From Dehalococcoidia bacterium (GTDB taxonomy: Bacteria > Chloroflexota > Dehalococcoidia > E44-bin15): DNA of 16,762 bases. Below, piece by piece: positions 1 to 12,262 of this stretch. Position 1 is the first letter of the stretch. Every line of letters starts with the position of its first letter. The translations under genes and the position numbers were made by a program. The stretch is taken from contig DAOWEF010000065.1 in the NCBI GenBank assembly GCA_030638665.1, positions 1-16,762 on the forward strand, written 5' to 3'. Below the pieces are notes generated by a model. The model was given only the letters and a program-made list of their open reading frames with translations. It did not search any database and was not told the DNA's origin.

Positions 1-1244
1 ATATACTCATGGGAGAAGCCGGCTACCAGGTGGTCGACATAATCAGGGATGAGCATCTTCTTCTTGTCCCGATTGGGGAAATTATCGATGGCCACTCTAA
101 TGATCTGCTTCGCGATATCCAGAGCGCTATGCTCATTGAACTCCATGCGCACCGCCCCGGTTATATGGGCCTTTGGCGAGGTGGTGATGAGCTTGGTGTG
201 GTAGTGCTCGGCGACCTCCTGCAGCCCCTGCATAATACACTGGATATCAACCACCATAGCCTCTATCGCCCCGGTAACTATGACCAGCTCCTGGGAAAGG
301 AAATTGCCCACCACCGGTATCCCCTGTCGCATCAGGATCTCATTGGCGGTGCAGCAGATGCCCATCAGGTTTATCCCCTTGGCCCCCTTGGACTTGGCAT
401 ATTCGATGAGCTCCGGGTCGCTGGCGGCCACTACGATCATCTCGGAGAGGGTGGGCTCGTGACCGTGCACCACCACATTCACCTCATCCTCCTTCAGGCC
501 GCCAAAATTGCTCCTGGCAGCCACCGGCCCCGGGGTGCCGAAGAGGATGTCGCTAATATCGGTGGAGAGCATCGAGCCCCCCCAGCCATCGCCAAGGGCG
601 GTCCTCATGGCATGGTCAAGAATATGCTCGGCGTCCTGGTCATTACCCATGTGGGTACGATGGAGGGTCTCCACGACCTCACGGTCAATGCCCCTGGGGG
701 TAATGCCCAGCTTCTTCCAGATTTCTTGGCGCTTTTGCGGGGCGCGCTTGACATAGAAGATCTCCCCCTCCTGGCGACCGAACTCGGCAAGCGCCGTTCG
801 GCCCACATCGGCAGCGATCTCCTCCTTGGAGCGCCCCTCGGTAGCTACATCCAAAAGCCTCGCCACATTCGCAAGTTTCTTCTCATCCTTTATCTTGTAA
901 TCGGGTGCTTCCCCCTCGGCAGCGGCGATCAGGGTATGCGCCATGTCACGGCCGTGGTCGGAGTGAGCGGCGGCCCCGGCAGCGATCTCCCGCGCCAGGT
1001 TCCTTGCCGCTACGGTCTCAATGGTCGCCCCGCAAACCCCCACCGTTGTCTTGCCAGTGAGCCGGCAGGGTCCCATGAAGCAAATCTTACAGCAATTTCC
1101 CTCATGCCCGATAGGGCAGGGCTTGGTGGTCTCCGCCCGGCCAAAGGCAGTGGAGATTCCCTCAGCCTCTGCCTTTTCCAGGATCTCGATTACCGCTGGG
1201 TCTATAGTCGTCTTTTTCTTCGCTTCCTTCTTCTCTTCTGTCAC
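1..1244 (-). CDS. cooS: Ni-Fe carbon monoxide dehydrogenase catalytic subunit, 3' end beyond window
   Basis: CooS oxidises CO to CO2, or the reverse, at a Ni-Fe-S C-cluster and passes electrons through the B- and D-clusters. The minus-strand frame is open for 414 codons to the window edge; family members are about 630-640 residues, so roughly the first two thirds are present. Cysteines at residues 43 and 51 fit the D-cluster, and 52, 55, 60 and 71 fit the B-cluster ([10 protein letters not shown]). C-cluster ligand regions are visible: histidines 260/262 in [14 protein letters not shown] (Cys297/298) and DIQC (Cys336). The remaining C-cluster cysteines lie beyond the edge. The start is GTG at 1244, with AGGGAGGA six bases upstream; no ATG fits the conserved N-terminus. 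It is transcribed divergently from larB. Whether it belongs to an acetyl-CoA synthase cluster or works alone cannot be decided here. Confidence 0.96.
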   Translation of the reverse strand, partial: MTEEKKEAKKKTTIDPAVIEILEKAEAEGISTAFGRAETTKPCPIGHEGNCCKICFMGPCRLTGKTTVGVCGATIETVAARNLAREIAAGAAAHSDHGRDMAHTLIAAAEGEAPDYKIKDEKKLANVARLLDVATEGRSKEEIAADVGRTALAEFGRQEGEIFYVKRAPQKRQEIWKKLGITPRGIDREVVETLHRTHMGNDQDAEHILDHAMRTALGDGWGGSMLSTDISDILFGTPGPVAARSNFGGLKEDEVNVVVHGHEPTLSEMIVVAASDPELIEYAKSKGAKGINLMGICCTANEILMRQGIPVVGNFLSQELVIVTGAIEAMVVDIQCIMQGLQEVAEHYHTKLITTSPKAHITGAVRMEFNEHSALDIAKQIIRVAIDNFPNRDKKKMLIPDYVDHLVAGFSHEY

Positions 1245-1264
1245 CTACAGTCCTCCCTACGTTC

Positions 1265-1280
1265 TGTGGCAAATTTCACA
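1265..1280. promoter_or_regulatory. CRP/FNR-family-like palindrome at the cooS start point
   Basis: TGTGG-N6-TCACA lies at 1265-1280 and matches the CRP consensus TGTGA-N6-TCACA at 9 of 10 positions. It covers the predicted cooS transcription start (about 1279), where a bound regulator would be expected to repress. CooA, the CO sensor of this family, uses related TGTC(A/G)-N6 half-sites, so the exact regulator is unknown. The site is short and could be coincidental. Confidence 0.35.
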
Positions 1281-1285
1281 ATTAT

Positions 1286-1315
1286 ATTATAGCAGGTCAT
1301 ATTTCCCCAGGTCAA
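1286..1315 (-). promoter_or_regulatory. cooS promoter (sigma-70 type, extended -10)
   Basis: On the minus strand TTGACC (1315-1310, 5 of 6 to consensus) is followed after 18 bp by a perfect TATAAT (1291-1286), preceded by TG one base upstream (TGCTATAAT). The predicted start point is near 1279, giving a leader of about 35 nt before the GTG at 1244, with its Shine-Dalgarno inside. The match to consensus is strong; use in the cell is inferred. Confidence 0.75.
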
Positions 1316-1333
1316 TTTTTCTCGCCCTGCTAC

Positions 1334-1362
1334 TTTATGGAAAGGGTTTTCAGTGTTATAAT
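1334..1362 (+). promoter_or_regulatory. larB promoter (perfect extended -10)
   Basis: TGTTATAAT at 1354-1362 is a perfect extended -10 on the plus strand. The -35 region 17 bp upstream (TTTATG, 1334-1339) is weak, which is usual for extended -10 promoters. Transcription would start near 1369, inside the longest larB reading frame; this bears on where larB translation begins. Confidence 0.6.
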
Positions 1363-2110
1363 TCGATCACCATCTAGCAAGGGGATAGAGATCGATACCG
1401 AGCGCCTGTCACAATTACTAGCGAGGGTAAAGTCTGGGGAGGTGAGTGTAGATGATGCCCTGGCTCAGCTCGCCAACCTTCCCTATGAGGATCTGGGTTT
1501 CGCCAAGCTCGACCATCATCGGGCGTTGCGTCGCGGATTCCCCGAGGTGGTTTTTGGGCCGGGGAAGACAGCAGAGCAGGTTGCGACGATTGTTGAGCGG
1601 CTCGCCTCCCATGCCGATAAGGTGCTGGTGACCAAGGTGGCCGAGGAGTGCTTCAATGCGGTGCGCCAGCATACCCCCGATGCTGAGTATCATCCTATTG
1701 CCCGGGCGATTACCGTAAACCGGGCAAAAGACGCTCCCCGTCGCCGCGGAATCATGGTACTAAGCGGGGGCACCGCCGACATTACCGTCGCGGAAGAGGC
1801 AGCACTTACTGCGGAACTGATGGGTAACCAGGTGGAGCGTTCCTACGATGTTGGCGTTGCCGGGGTTCACCGGCTGCTTGACCATCTACCCCGACTGCGC
1901 CAGGCAAAGGTGGTGGTGGTGGTAGCTGGCATGGAGGGGGCGCTCCCCAGCGTGGCGAGCGGGCTGGTGGCGGTGCCAGTGATTGCGGTGCCCACCAGCG
2001 TGGGCTATGGGGCGAGCTTCGGGGGGTTGGCCGCACTACTTACGATGCTAAATAGCTGCTCCGCCGGGGTATCGGTGGTTAACATAGATAATGGCTTCGG
2101 CGCGGGCTAC

Positions 2111-2134
<24 letters not shown>
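1337..2134 (+). CDS. larB: LarB, pyridinium-3,5-biscarboxylic acid mononucleotide synthase
   Basis: LarB carboxylates the pyridine ring of nicotinic acid adenine dinucleotide and releases AMP, the first step towards the nickel-pincer nucleotide cofactor of lactate racemase-type enzymes. The protein has the typical LarB N-terminus [20 protein letters not shown], then a PurE-like core ([47 protein letters not shown]) and the closing NIDNGFGAG. Cys241 in LNSCSAG probably corresponds to the catalytic cysteine of LarB (Cys221 in Lactobacillus, from memory). The family is often misnamed NCAIR mutase or CpmA. LarC and LarE are not in the window. The ATG at 1337 gives 265 residues, but the first 18 do not look conserved and the predicted promoter lies inside them; the true start may be near 1391. 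The 3' end overlaps convergent rpoC by 24 bp. Confidence 0.93.
1379..1393 (+). promoter_or_regulatory. Candidate larB ribosome binding site and ATC start
   Basis: AAGGGG (1379-1384) is followed after six bases by ATC (1391-1393), which is in frame with larB. The upstream ATG at 1337 has no clear Shine-Dalgarno and lies upstream of the predicted transcript start. Starting at 1391 gives 247 residues, close to characterised LarB (about 246). A non-AUG start of the ATT/ATC kind is known for infC but is rare, so this is tentative. Confidence 0.3.
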
Positions 2135-5998
<3,864 letters not shown>

Positions 5999-6000
5999 TG

Positions 6001-9000
6001 CTAGCTCCCTTCAAGTCTTGGTACCTGCCACCCGGGAATTTCTCCCCCCAAATCCTCGATGAGGGCTACACTCTCCTCCTCCTCATTTAAGACCTCCACC
6101 GCAAGCCCTAAGCTCTGGAGTTCCTTGACCAGCACCTTAAAGGATTCGGGCACCCCTGTCTCCCAGATAGCATCTCCCTTTATGATGAACTCGTAGGTCT
6201 TCGCCCGGCCAGTCACATCATCTGACTTAACGGTCAGGAGTTCCTGAAGCACATGAGCGGCACCATAGGCCTCCAGAGCCCAAACCTCCATCTCACCGAA
6301 GCGTTGCCCGCCGAACTGGGCCTTCCCGCCTAGGGGCTGCTGGGTGATCAGGGAGTAGGACCCTGTAGAGCGGGCATGGGCCTTGTCCTCAACAAGGTGG
6401 CTTAGCTTCATCATGTAAATATGGCCGACGGTCACCGGCTGGTCAAAGGGCTCTCCAGTGCGTCCATCGCAAAGGATAATTTTCCCCCAGGTGGGCAGGG
6501 AAAGCCCCTTCTCCAAGGAAACCCGCTTCGCCGTCGCCATTACCTCCTCATCACTGAGCCCCTCACCGCTGACCCCAATATCATCCAGCCACAACCTCAG
6601 GCAGACCCGTTTCGCCTCCCCACGATACTCATCGCTGAAGACTCGCGCCCCATCATAGCCCCGCTCCTTAACCCACGCCTTGGCCTGCTCCAGGTCGAAA
6701 GGATTTTCCTCCTCTGGATCGGGGTTAAGTGCCCCAGCGCGCTGGGCAATCCATGCCTGAGCCAGGCCATCCTCAATGGCCTCGTTATCAGCACCATCAA
6801 ATACCGGGGAGAGCACCTTAAACCCCAGGACATGTGTCGCCCATCCCAGATGGGCCTCCAGCACCTGTCCCAGGTTCATCCTAGAGGGGACACCGATAGG
6901 ATTGAGAATTAAATCCACCGGACGGCCATCCGGCAGGAAGGGCATGTCCTCAGGGGGTAATATGCGAGCGATCACCCCTTTATTGCCGTGTCGCCCCGAC
7001 ATCTTGTCCCCCACAGAGACCTTCCTCCATTGCGCCACCCACACCCGCACCAGTTGATTAACCCCCGGCGGAAGCTCCTTGAGAGACTCGCGAGAGAACA
7101 CCTTGACATCGATAACCTTACCCCATTCCCCGTGAGGCACCCTTAGCGAGGAGTCCTTTACATCCCTGGCTTTATCCCCAAAGATAGCGCGCAGCAGCTT
7201 CTCCTCCGCGCTGAGCTCTGTTTCCCCTTTAGGTGTGATCTTCCCCACCAGGATGTCCCCGGGCCTCACCTCGGCGCCGACCCGCACAATACCATCATCA
7301 TCGAGGTTCCTAAGACTCTCCTCACCAACATTGGGTATATCCCTGGTAATCTCCTCCGCCCCCAATTTTGTGTCCCGGGACTCGATCTCATGCTTCTCGA
7401 TGTGAATTGAGGTGTATCGCTCCTCCCGAACCAGGCTCTCGCTGATGACCATCGCATCCTCGAAGTTATAACCCTCCCAGCTCATGAAGGCACAAAGCAC
7501 ATTCCGCCCCAGGGCGAGCTCCCCGTGATCGGTAGAGGCGCTATCGGCCAGTACCTGGCCCTTGCTTACCCTCTCCCCTTTGGCGACCAGGGGACGCTGG
7601 TTGATGCAGGTCCCCTGATTTGAGCGGGCGAATTTTATCAAGGGATAGTTATGCTCCTCCCCCTTCTTACCCCGAACTACAATCTCCCTTGCGGTGACCG
7701 AGGTCACCTCACCATCGCGCTCGGCAATGACCATCTGTCCGCTATCATAGGCGGCCTGCGCCTCCATGCCGGTGCCAATGAGCGGGGTCTCAGGGCAGAT
7801 CAAAGGCACGGATTGACGCTGCATGTTCGAACCCATAAGAGCACGGTTCGCATCATTGTGCTCCAGGAAGGGGATCAGGCCGGTGGAAACGCTCACGATC
7901 TGCTTCGGCGAGACATCCATGAATTCCACCTTCTCCGGCACCTGCTCGAAGAACCTGCCCCCTAGCCTCACCTCCAACTTCTCATTGGTAAACTGATTCC
8001 GCTCATCCAGGGGTTCATTTGCCTGGGCGATGGGGTATTTCTCCTCCTCATCCGCTGAGAAATAGATGATATCACTGGAGACAAAGGGCACCACCCTGAT
8101 CTTCCGCGCCGACAGCTGAGCCAGCCGCGGCGCAATCTTCTCAGTGACCATGGTGCCGGGCTTCACCAGGGAATGCCCCTTATCATCGAGAACCGCCTCC
8201 GCCACCGTCCGCCCCACCAGGTCTGGAGAATTGTTCTTGAGCTCCCTGATCACCCTACGGTATGGGGTCTCGATGAGCCCATATTCATTGATGATGCTAT
8301 AGGTGGCCAGCGACCCAATAAGGCCGATATTAGGCCCCTCAGGGGTCTCGATGGGGCAGATCCTGCCATAATGGGAATGATGAACGTCCCTCACCTCAAA
8401 GCCAGCGCGCTCCCGCGAAAGCCCTCCAGGCCCCAGGGCGGATACCCTCCGCTTATGGGTGAGCTCGGCCAGGGGGTTGGTTTGATCCATAAACTGGGAG
8501 AGTTGGGAGGCGCCGAAGAACTCCCGCATCGCCGCAACCACCGGGCGCACATTCATCAGCGCGCTAGGGGTCACCGATTCGGGGTCGATTATGCTCATCC
8601 GCTCCCTGATCACCCGCTCCATGCGAAGTAGCCCGATGCGGAACTGATTCCGGATCAACTCCCCCACGATCCTCACCCGCCGATTTCCCAGATGGTCGAT
8701 GTCATCGGGATAATCGGCACCACTGCTCACCATGATGACGCGCCGCACAATCTCCACCAGGTCCTCCCTGGTGAGCACCTGCTCTTTCAGGGACAGGTCA
8801 AGCCCGAGCCTCTTGTTCAGCTTGTAGCGACCAACCTTACCCAGGTTGTATCGGCGGGAATTAAAGAGTAGGTTATCGATCAGATTCTGGGCGTTATCCA
8901 GAGATGGGGGGTCGCCCGGCCTGAGGCGCCGATAAAACTCAATAAGCGCACCTTTGGTGTTCGTCACCAGGGGGTCGCGTTCCATGGTTGCCTGGATGAA

Positions 9001-9768
9001 GCGATGGTCGGCATCCACCTCCTTAAAGAGCGCTAAAAGCTCCTCATCGCTCCCATAGCCGATGGCACGTAGCATGGTGGTAACGGGGATCTTTCGTTTT
9101 CCATCGACCTTTACTGAGATCACTTCCTTGCTGCTGGTCTCGAACTCAAGCCAGGCACCGCGCTCCGGAATAAGCTTGGCATTGCAAAGCTGGCGCCCGG
9201 TGGCCATGTCCTGCTCCAGTGTGAAGTAAACCCCGGGCGAGCGGATGAGCTGGCTTACCACCACCCTTTCTGCCCCGTTAATGACATAGGTTCCCTTTGG
9301 CGTCATCAAGGGGAAATCGCCCATGAAGATATCCTGCTCCTTGATCTCCCCGGTCTCCTTAATCACCAGTTGCACCCTGACATAGAGTGGGGCGGCGTAG
9401 GTTATATCACGCTCGCGGCACTCTGCCTCCGAGCGTTTCGCGGGGGCGGCATCTCGCATGTAGCGCCAAAAAGAATCATCATCTTCAAAGAGGGGCATCT
9501 CAGCCTTGCTCCGCTCGCCAAACCCGTAGCTGAGGAAAAGCAGCTCGAACCGAGACCCGGTGAAATCCTGGATAGGTGAGATTTCATCGAAAAGTGACCT
9601 CAGCCCGCCCTTCTCCTCAGGTTTGTCCTTATTAGGCTGCTGGTCGCAAAACTGGCGGTAGGAATTCAGCTGAATCTGGACTAAGTTGGGCACCTCCATA
9701 ACATCGGAGATCTTGGCATAGGATTTCCGGGGCACCGCGCTCGGGAACACAGAAAAGGTAGAACTCAC
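6001..9768 (-). CDS. rpoB: DNA-directed RNA polymerase subunit beta
   Basis: This is the beta subunit of RNA polymerase, 1255 residues. The rifampicin pocket is intact: [22 protein letters not shown] and SALGPGG place Asp428, His438 and Ser443 at the positions of E. coli 516, 526 and 531, so a rifampicin-sensitive type is predicted. Other signatures are [28 protein letters not shown] and, near the C-terminus, [20 protein letters not shown]. The start is GTG at 9768, with AGGAGG six bases upstream. It is the first gene of a two-gene rpoB-rpoC unit with its own promoter (9882-9910) and a leader of about 107 nt. The usual rplK-rplA-rplJ-rplL genes are not upstream; a decayed DUF429 gene is there instead. 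Confidence 0.98.
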   Translation of the reverse strand: MSSTFSVFPSAVPRKSYAKISDVMEVPNLVQIQLNSYRQFCDQQPNKDKPEEKGGLRSLFDEISPIQDFTGSRFELLFLSYGFGERSKAEMPLFEDDDSFWRYMRDAAPAKRSEAECRERDITYAAPLYVRVQLVIKETGEIKEQDIFMGDFPLMTPKGTYVINGAERVVVSQLIRSPGVYFTLEQDMATGRQLCNAKLIPERGAWLEFETSSKEVISVKVDGKRKIPVTTMLRAIGYGSDEELLALFKEVDADHRFIQATMERDPLVTNTKGALIEFYRRLRPGDPPSLDNAQNLIDNLLFNSRRYNLGKVGRYKLNKRLGLDLSLKEQVLTREDLVEIVRRVIMVSSGADYPDDIDHLGNRRVRIVGELIRNQFRIGLLRMERVIRERMSIIDPESVTPSALMNVRPVVAAMREFFGASQLSQFMDQTNPLAELTHKRRVSALGPGGLSRERAGFEVRDVHHSHYGRICPIETPEGPNIGLIGSLATYSIINEYGLIETPYRRVIRELKNNSPDLVGRTVAEAVLDDKGHSLVKPGTMVTEKIAPRLAQLSARKIRVVPFVSSDIIYFSADEEEKYPIAQANEPLDERNQFTNEKLEVRLGGRFFEQVPEKVEFMDVSPKQIVSVSTGLIPFLEHNDANRALMGSNMQRQSVPLICPETPLIGTGMEAQAAYDSGQMVIAERDGEVTSVTAREIVVRGKKGEEHNYPLIKFARSNQGTCINQRPLVAKGERVSKGQVLADSASTDHGELALGRNVLCAFMSWEGYNFEDAMVISESLVREERYTSIHIEKHEIESRDTKLGAEEITRDIPNVGEESLRNLDDDGIVRVGAEVRPGDILVGKITPKGETELSAEEKLLRAIFGDKARDVKDSSLRVPHGEWGKVIDVKVFSRESLKELPPGVNQLVRVWVAQWRKVSVGDKMSGRHGNKGVIARILPPEDMPFLPDGRPVDLILNPIGVPSRMNLGQVLEAHLGWATHVLGFKVLSPVFDGADNEAIEDGLAQAWIAQRAGALNPDPEEENPFDLEQAKAWVKERGYDGARVFSDEYRGEAKRVCLRLWLDDIGVSGEGLSDEEVMATAKRVSLEKGLSLPTWGKIILCDGRTGEPFDQPVTVGHIYMMKLSHLVEDKAHARSTGSYSLITQQPLGGKAQFGGQRFGEMEVWALEAYGAAHVLQELLTVKSDDVTGRAKTYEFIIKGDAIWETGVPESFKVLVKELQSLGLAVEVLNEEEESVALIEDLGGEIPGWQVPRLEGS

Positions 9769-9838
9769 ACTAAACCTCCTGAAAATGAGACAATAGTTAC
9801 CACAACCACAATAGATAAACGGAAGCTGAAAGATGTTT

Positions 9839-9925
9839 GGGGGTTAAGTGAACAATCGAGGTACTCATCAAACAAACAGTCATACTATCATAATATTTAA
9901 TATTTGTCAATAGTTTTTAACCCCC
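9839..9925. repeat. Inverted repeat bracketing the rpoBC promoter
   Basis: GGGGGTTAA (9839-9847) and its exact complement TTAACCCCC (9917-9925) lie 69 bp apart. One arm is just upstream of the -35 box, the other about 30-35 bases into the leader. They could be paired half-sites for a looping regulator. In the leader RNA only the downstream arm is transcribed, so this is not a terminator stem. Confidence 0.45.
9882..9910 (-). promoter_or_regulatory. rpoBC promoter
   Basis: On the minus strand a perfect TTGACA (9910-9905) is followed after 17 bp by TAGTAT (9887-9882), 4 of 6 to consensus but preceded by TGA, giving an extended -10. The region is strongly A+T rich compared with its surroundings. 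The predicted start is near 9875, giving a leader of about 107 nt before the GTG at 9768. Confidence 0.7.
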
Positions 9926-9960
9926 TGTGTTGATTTTAGTGATGTTATCTGTATAAAATC

Positions 9961-10631
9961 TCATCCATGGAGCTTGCACTGAAGGACAGCAGCAATAAAG
10001 ATCGCGCCCTCCTCAGGGTCGCCAATGAGCTCTATCTCATCTCTGGTATATAGATAAGCGGTATAGGCGGCAAGGAGGGCATCGCCTTCCTTAAAGAGCG
10101 ACTGGCCGCTCTCTTTCCTCACCCCATCCCCTACCTAGAGAGGTTTAACCATGACCTTTGCGATGCCCTCAGGCGTTATCTTTTTGGGGATATGCCTGCC
10201 CAAAAGCCTCACCTTTGCGGCATAGGGATAGACCTCGATAACCTGGTAGCCCCTGGCGGTTATTTCATCCTTAAGCGCGATCGCCCGATAGACCATATCT
10301 TTTATAATCGATCTCTTTGTGGTGTAGTAGCAGGGGATGCGGCAGCGGGAGAGTCCCTTTCGCACACCCTTCCCTTTGCGGATGAAAGCGATTGGCAGGG
10401 ACAGCTCTCCTCGAGGCAGCAGAGCCCGTTGGGCAGGCTAAGTGGGGCATCGATGGCAACAATCGACGGTTGATAGCGTTCTATAGCCTCGATGATCTGG
10501 CAATCGCTGAAGAGGAAATCGAACAGGGTGAGATGCAACTCCCTATCAAGCGCCACGTAATCAGTGGGCTTTTTCTCCGCTGAGGTGAGGTCTACGCCGA
10601 TGAAGCAGGCTCTTTCCCTGGCGTTAGGAAT
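9961..10631 (-). pseudogene. Broken DUF429 family gene (RNase H-like fold), with internal inversion and frameshift
   Basis: Three pieces of one DUF429 protein are readable. The N-terminal piece (to about 10355) contains CFIGVDLTSAEKKPTDYVAL and VAIDAPLSLP. A second piece in another frame contains IPCYYTTKRSIIKDMVYRAI and YQVIEVYPYAAKVRLLG and stops at 10135. The C-terminal end (10074-9961) reads AAYTAYLYTRDEIELIGDPE. Between the second and third pieces, 10086-10159 is coding on the opposite strand (FLKERLAALFPHPIPYLERF); flipping it back joins everything in frame. One base is missing near 10351-10358 (CERD then LSRC), and no ATG, GTG, TTG or CTG precedes the conserved N-terminus; only ATT at 10631 is available. 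A repaired product would be about 220 residues, normal for the family. Its biochemical role is unknown; an RNase H-like nuclease has been predicted. The 5' end overlaps the stop of the FAD gene. Confidence 0.85.
10075..10170. repeat. 11-bp perfect inverted repeats bounding an inverted 74-bp coding segment
   Basis: GAGGGCATCGC (10075-10085) and GCGATGCCCTC (10160-10170) are exact inverted copies with 74 bp between them. The interior reads as DUF429 protein on the plus strand, whereas the rest of the gene is on the minus strand. Inversion at these repeats restores the minus-strand frame without any stop. The identity does not extend beyond the 11 bp on either side. Confidence 0.88.
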
Positions 10632-12027
10632 GGGTTGCGACCCCCGCTCGCTTCATTATCTCCCGGGCCGCCACCACGCCCGAGGCCGATGCCTGTACCA
10701 GACCTCGGGTAACCCCGGCTCCATCCCCTGCGGCAAACATATTAACTATTTCGCTCTCTAGGCCATCGCTGAGGGCGAGGCGCGAGGAATAGAATTTTAC
10801 CTCAATTCCATAAAGTAGGGTATGGCGCGAGGCCACGCCCGGAGCCAGCCTGTCCATGGCACCCAGCATCTCGATAATGCTTTTAAGGTGGCGATAGGGG
10901 AGGGCGAAGCTCAGGTCGCCGGGGGTCGCGCTCTTCAGGGTGGGCTGAACATTGCCCCTTTCGATGCGCTCCCTGGTGGAGCGCCGCCCCTCCATCAGGT
11001 CGCCGAGGCGCTGCACGATCACGCCGCCGCTCAGGATGTTGGCCAGGCGAGCGAGGTATCGACCATAGGCGATGGGATCGCGGAAGGGCTCGGTGAAGGT
11101 GGTGCTCACCAGGAGGGCAAAATTGGTGTTGCTCGTCTTGCATTCCGCGTAGCTATGCCCATTCACCGTGGTCACCGGGTCGCTGCCCCCCGTGGACTCC
11201 ATGGTTACCTCCCCTGCCGGGCACATGCAGAAGGTTCTGACCCGGTCGTCGAAGGCTTTGGAATAATACTCCAGCTTGCACTCATATAGGGCGTCGGTTA
11301 ACTCCCTGAGGACCGGTTCGGGCACCTCCACCCTGACACCCACATCGATGGGGTTAATCTGAAGGGTGAGCCTCAGGCGCTCGGCCTCGCGGACGAGCCA
11401 ATCCGCCCCCTCCCTACCCGGGGCGATGATCAGATAGCGGCACTCGAACCTCTGTCCGTCCTTGGTCTCGATCCCCTTGACTGTTCCATTCTCAGTGAGG
11501 ACCGTGCTCGCCACCGTGTCCAATTTCACTTCGACCCTGCTGGAGAGGAAGTCGCGCATTCCCCGGAGCACAGAGCGAGAGTGCTCCGTCCCCAGATGGC
11601 GAACCGTCATCGGGATAAGGCGCAGATCAGCCAAGGTAGCTCTGCGGCCTAGCTCCTCTACCTCTTCCCCGCTACCATAGATCCTGTCCGAGCCGCCAAA
11701 CTTAAGATAGATGCTATCAACATACTGCACCAGCTCCTCAGTCCTCTCCGGTCCGAGGTAATCCCTTAGCCTCCCCCCAACCTCAGCGGAGAGGGTGAGC
11801 TTGCCATCGCTGAAGGCGCCAGCGCCCCCCAGTCCGCTAACTAGGTCGCATGGGGAGCATGGGGGGCAACTAATCCCTTTTTCCATGAAGGGGCAGGTAC
11901 GGGAGTCGATGTCCTTGCCCTTCTCCAGGAGCAGGATGCTCAGGTCAGAGGCTTGACACAGTTCCAGGGCGGCGAATATACCCGCTGGCCCGCCGCCTAC
12001 TATGACCACATCGTATTTATCGGGCAA
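10624..12027 (-). CDS. FAD-dependent dehydrogenase, COG2509-like
   Basis: This is a 467-residue flavoprotein of an uncharacterised NAD(P)/FAD-dependent family. The N-terminal Rossmann motif VVIVGGGPAGIFAALEL binds the ADP part of FAD (glycines at residues 11-16). The central YLIIAPGREGADWL and the C-terminal MFAAGDGAG are the other typical FAD contacts. A cysteine group C-x8-C-x2-C-x2-C (45, 54, 57, 60) precedes GLGGAGAFSDGKL and could hold a metal or Fe-S centre; TFCMCPAGEV adds two cysteines. Substrate and partner are unknown. The start is TTG at 12027 with AAGGAGAAGGAG directly before it; no ATG fits. It has its own promoter and a leader of only about ten bases. The stop TAA (10624-10626) overlaps the remnant DUF429 reading frame, suggesting the two were once co-transcribed. 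Confidence 0.88.
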   Translation of the reverse strand: MPDKYDVVIVGGGPAGIFAALELCQASDLSILLLEKGKDIDSRTCPFMEKGISCPPCSPCDLVSGLGGAGAFSDGKLTLSAEVGGRLRDYLGPERTEELVQYVDSIYLKFGGSDRIYGSGEEVEELGRRATLADLRLIPMTVRHLGTEHSRSVLRGMRDFLSSRVEVKLDTVASTVLTENGTVKGIETKDGQRFECRYLIIAPGREGADWLVREAERLRLTLQINPIDVGVRVEVPEPVLRELTDALYECKLEYYSKAFDDRVRTFCMCPAGEVTMESTGGSDPVTTVNGHSYAECKTSNTNFALLVSTTFTEPFRDPIAYGRYLARLANILSGGVIVQRLGDLMEGRRSTRERIERGNVQPTLKSATPGDLSFALPYRHLKSIIEMLGAMDRLAPGVASRHTLLYGIEVKFYSSRLALSDGLESEIVNMFAAGDGAGVTRGLVQASASGVVAAREIMKRAGVATHS

Positions 12028-12043
12028 CTCCTTCTCCTTACCT

Positions 12044-12072
12044 ATTCTAACTGAGGCTTAGTAGGTTGTCAA
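12044..12072 (-). promoter_or_regulatory. Promoter of the COG2509-like FAD gene
   Basis: On the minus strand a perfect TTGACA (12072-12067) is followed after 17 bp by TAGAAT (12049-12044), 5 of 6 to consensus. The predicted start point is near 12037, about ten bases before the TTG start codon, so the leader is hardly more than the Shine-Dalgarno. Confidence 0.75.
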
Positions 12073-12076
12073 AAAG

Positions 12077-12095
12077 ATGTACTCGTCCAGTACAT
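12077..12095. promoter_or_regulatory. Candidate operator, 7-5-7 perfect palindrome
   Basis: ATGTACT-CGTCC-AGTACAT is a perfect inverted repeat that ends four bases upstream of the -35 box (12067-12072), about -40 to -58 from the predicted start. A dimeric activator site is the natural reading; a repressor is also possible. The palindrome GACATGTC lies a little further upstream (12100-12107). No known regulator is assigned. Confidence 0.5.
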
Positions 12096-12192
12096 TAGTG
12101 ACATGTCGCCGTTCGCCTATTGTGGTTATCATCTCGAGTGAAGTGAATCAATCTCACCTTTTTCCACCCACCTGCCCTAAGATGTGTTTCTG

Positions 12193-12208
12193 CCCCGACA
12201 AGTCGGGG
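12193..12208. repeat. Perfect hairpin, 7-bp stem
   Basis: CCCCGAC-AA-GTCGGGG is a perfect 7-bp GC-rich stem with a two-base loop. No T-run follows on either strand, so a classic intrinsic terminator is unlikely. It may be the core of a dispersed intergenic repeat. Confidence 0.6.
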
Positions 12209-12262
12209 AGACCCCCGCCAGAGGGGAGCCCCCTATGTACTCCCCTTTATAGCTCCTGCTTG

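Noticed and set aside
9..1292. Long plus-strand reading frame of 427 codons
   Set aside because: It is the antisense shadow of cooS. The minus-strand translation has the B-, C- and D-cluster motifs, a Shine-Dalgarno and a promoter; the plus-strand product resembles nothing.
10075..10170. Inverted repeats as ends of a small insertion element
   Set aside because: The interior is DUF429 coding sequence, not foreign DNA, and no target duplication is visible; inversion explains it fully.
10192..10473. Plus-strand reading frame within the DUF429 locus
   Set aside because: Antisense of the DUF429 remnant. The meaningful plus-strand coding is only the inverted 10086-10159 segment.
12193..12208. CCCCGAC/GTCGGGG hairpin as an intrinsic terminator of the radical SAM operon
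   Set aside because: No T-run follows on the minus strand, and it lies more than 200 bases beyond the stop codon.
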